DNA of 8,334 nt, taken from contig DAGM01000004.1 in the NCBI GenBank assembly GCA_002495735.1, positions 5,118 to 13,451 on the forward strand, read 5' to 3'. Origin of the DNA: Euryarchaeota archaeon UBA54. GTDB lineage: Archaea; Thermoplasmatota; Poseidoniia; Poseidoniales; Thalassarchaeaceae. How positions within the stretch are numbered: the stretch's first letter is position 1; each line of letters begins with the position of its first letter. Positions 7,544-8,334 of the stretch are shown here, in pieces. The notes below the pieces were generated by a model, which saw only the letters and a list, made by a program, of their open reading frames with translations, ran no database searches and had not been told where the DNA came from. The position numbers and the translations under genes were made by a program.

Positions 7544-7620
7544 GTGAAAGCCCGTGAGAATGGATGAATAGAAAAGGAGGAGCAAGCAGAGGTAAAGCAG
7601 GTTTTGGAGACGAGCAAAAC

Positions 7621-7638
7621 AACGCTCAGTACAGCGTT
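7621..7638 (+). other. Hairpin with trailing T-run, weak terminator candidate
   Basis: AACGCT (7621-7626) pairs with AGCGTT (7633-7638) around a CAGTAC loop, and the 3' arm runs into TTTT (7637-7640). The stem has only 6 bp and the T-run is short, so a terminator is only possible. It lies between the two repeat modules, 19 bases after copy-1 associated sequence ends and 3 bases before copy 2 begins. Confidence 0.3.
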
Positions 7639-7641
7639 TTG

Positions 7642-7661
7642 TCAGTCGAAGAACCCTTGAA
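7642..7661 (+). repeat. Direct repeat copy 2 (TCAGTC + 3 bases + GAACCCTTGAA)
   Basis: This is the second copy of the repeat at 7477-7497, with one base fewer in the spacer. Bases 7642-7656 can pair with 7752-7767: AGAACCC (7650-7656) with GGGTTCT (7752-7758), and TCAGT (7642-7646) with ACTGA (7763-7767), separated by a short imperfect section. Confidence 0.7.
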
Positions 7662-7741
7662 TCAGCTAGTTCCAGACTATCATCCGAACCTCCCGGCTCG
7701 AGTCTCTTGCGCCTTCTTCAGCGCGCGTGCTCACCGGAAAG

Positions 7742-7760
7742 AGAGAACAGCGGGTTCTCT
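7742..7760 (+). other. Hairpin B2 (AGAGAAC / AGCGG / GTTCTCT)
   Basis: This is a perfect 7-bp stem, 7742-7748 with 7754-7760, and a 5-base AGCGG loop. Compared with B1, one stem pair changes from G-C to A-T on both sides and the loop has a single T-to-C change. It ends 11 bases before the Shine-Dalgarno-like sequence of the next gene. Confidence 0.6.
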
Positions 7761-7771
7761 GAACTGAATTT

Positions 7772-7779
7772 GGAAGTGA
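7772..7779 (+). promoter_or_regulatory. Ribosome binding site of the secreted-protein gene
   Basis: GGAAGTGA differs at one position from GGAGGTGA, the complement of the usual 16S 3' end. It sits 7 bases before ATG 7787, which supports that start over the in-frame ATG at 7811. Confidence 0.6.
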
Positions 7780-7786
7780 AAAGAAA

Positions 7787-8334
7787 ATGCAGAAAACAAA
7801 GAACAAGAGTATGTTGATTGCTCTGCTTCTCGTAATGATGGCAGGATCCACCGGCGTCAGCGCCGATGGTTCCGACCCTCTGAATCCTGATGACGGCGGT
7901 GCCGACTGGGATGGCGATGGTCTGACCAACGCAGAGGAGCAGAATGCAGGAACTGACATGAATAATGCAGATACCGACAACGACGGCTTGCCAGACGGGT
8001 GGGAAGTGGCCTACGGCCTCAACCCTAACTCGGCTGGCGATGCGAATGCAGATCCGGATGGTGACGGACTGACCAACGCCCAGGAGTACGCTGCGGGTAC
8101 CAACCCGAACAACGCGGACACCGACGGCGATGGGACGAACGACGCCCAGGACGCATTCCCGAACGATCCCAATGACGGATCGTCTTCGGACTCCGACGGC
8201 GATGGTATACCTGACGCCTACGATCCTGACTTCGAAGGTAACGAAGACGGAGACGGAGACGGCGGCACCGAAGGTGGCGGCGAGTCCGAGCAGGAGCAAG
8301 GCGGCCAAGGCGAAGGTCAAGGACAAGGTCAAGG
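7787..8334 (+). CDS. Secreted protein with thrombospondin-3-like calcium loops, 3' truncated
   Basis: The reading frame stays open to the right edge (182 complete codons). Residues 1-26 form a clear signal peptide: basic QKTKNK, a hydrophobic core ([10 protein letters not shown]) and a GVSA cleavage motif before DG, so export is expected. Residues 27-150 hold about five Asp-rich loops of the D-x-D-x-D-G type (DWDGDG near 40, DTDNDG near 62, DPDGDG near 89, DTDGDG near 111, DSDGDG near 135), separated by G[LT]NPN turns. These resemble thrombospondin type 3 repeats, which bind calcium in known proteins. From about 150 the chain becomes Gly/Glu/Asp and then Gly/Gln rich (GQGEGQGQ), probably a flexible linker to domains beyond the window. 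ATG 7787 is chosen because it has a good ribosome site and supplies the basic n-region. The remaining domains, and so the function, are unknown. Confidence 0.9.
   Translation, partial: MQKTKNKSMLIALLLVMMAGSTGVSADGSDPLNPDDGGADWDGDGLTNAEEQNAGTDMNNADTDNDGLPDGWEVAYGLNPNSAGDANADPDGDGLTNAQEYAAGTNPNNADTDGDGTNDAQDAFPNDPNDGSSSDSDGDGIPDAYDPDFEGNEDGDGDGGTEGGGESEQEQGGQGEGQGQGQ

Larger units (their letters stand above)
7476..7786. other. 311-base intergenic region with duplicated structured element
   Basis: No convincing gene is seen here. A 67-codon frame from ATG 7564 to 7767 has no ribosome site in front and crosses the repeats and the second hairpin, so it is probably chance. The stretch contains the two copies of the TCAGTC/GAACCCTTGAA repeat, their hairpins, an AAGGAGG with no start codon at usual distance, a hairpin at 7621-7638 followed by T residues, and the leader of the secreted-protein gene. 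No archaeal TATA box, bacterial -10/-35 pair or tRNA could be recognised with confidence. Confidence 0.6.

Noticed and set aside
7485..7760. Miniature transposable element bounded by the repeat and hairpins
   Set aside because: The 20-base repeats are direct, the outer ends are not clear terminal inverted repeats, and no target-site duplication was found.
7564..7767. Possible small gene of 67 codons in the intergenic region
   Set aside because: There is no ribosome site before ATG 7564, its product is of mixed polar composition without a motif, and it crosses the second repeat and hairpin B2.
7476..7786. tRNA or C/D-box RNA in the intergenic region
   Set aside because: No T-loop GGTTCRA-type segment with a matching acceptor stem is present, and the CTGA boxes near 7758-7767 lack a proper C box partner.
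7718..8332. Antisense Val/Ile-rich reading frame of 204 codons
   Set aside because: It is the reverse of the repetitive Asp/Gly calcium-loop codons. The + strand frame has a signal peptide, ribosome site and recognisable repeats.
1..8334. CRISPR array or defence system
   Set aside because: No regularly spaced repeats with unique spacers and no nuclease, Cas, methylase or toxin-like motifs were seen.

Overview
The window holds four genes on the + strand and one structured-looking intergenic stretch. The likely source is a marine planktonic archaeon of the Thermoplasmatota (Marine Group II / Poseidoniales type). This is an inference from style: a very large Asp/Gly/Trp-rich surface protein with propeller and fibronectin-III-like modules, a single C-terminal membrane anchor and a strongly acidic cytoplasmic tail, next to a secreted Ca-loop repeat protein, in moderately GC-rich DNA. 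No rRNA, tRNA or marker gene is present to prove it, and a bacterium is not excluded.

Layout. Positions 1-6231 are the 3' part of one giant gene (at least 2076 residues). It is open at the left edge, so its start and any signal peptide lie outside the window. After 40 bases comes a class IV (fold type IV) PLP enzyme gene, 6272-7045, with the Schiff-base lysine but a diverged cofactor-pocket motif. After a further short gap comes a small zinc-ribbon membrane protein gene (7095 or 7113 to 7475). The three genes are codirectional and closely spaced, so they could be cotranscribed, although their functions have no obvious link. After 311 bases without a convincing gene, a fourth gene starts at 7787 and runs off the right edge. 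It encodes a secreted protein with thrombospondin-3-like Asp-rich calcium loops.

The most unusual part is the 7476-7786 intergenic region with the end of the preceding gene. A 20-21 base sequence containing GAACCCTTGAA occurs twice. Each copy is followed by a hairpin with a 7-bp stem and a 5-base AGYGG loop. Between copies the stems differ by a compensatory base-pair change (AGGGAAC/GTTCCCT versus AGAGAAC/GTTCTCT). In each copy the 5' repeat can also pair with the 3' arm of its own hairpin, and the difference is compensated there too. This looks like two copies of a switchable RNA or a duplicated cis element upstream of the secreted-protein gene.

The giant protein and the secreted protein both act at or outside the cell surface and share a DWDGDG[I/L]TN calcium-loop motif. 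The enzyme and the zinc-ribbon protein between them appear unrelated to that role.
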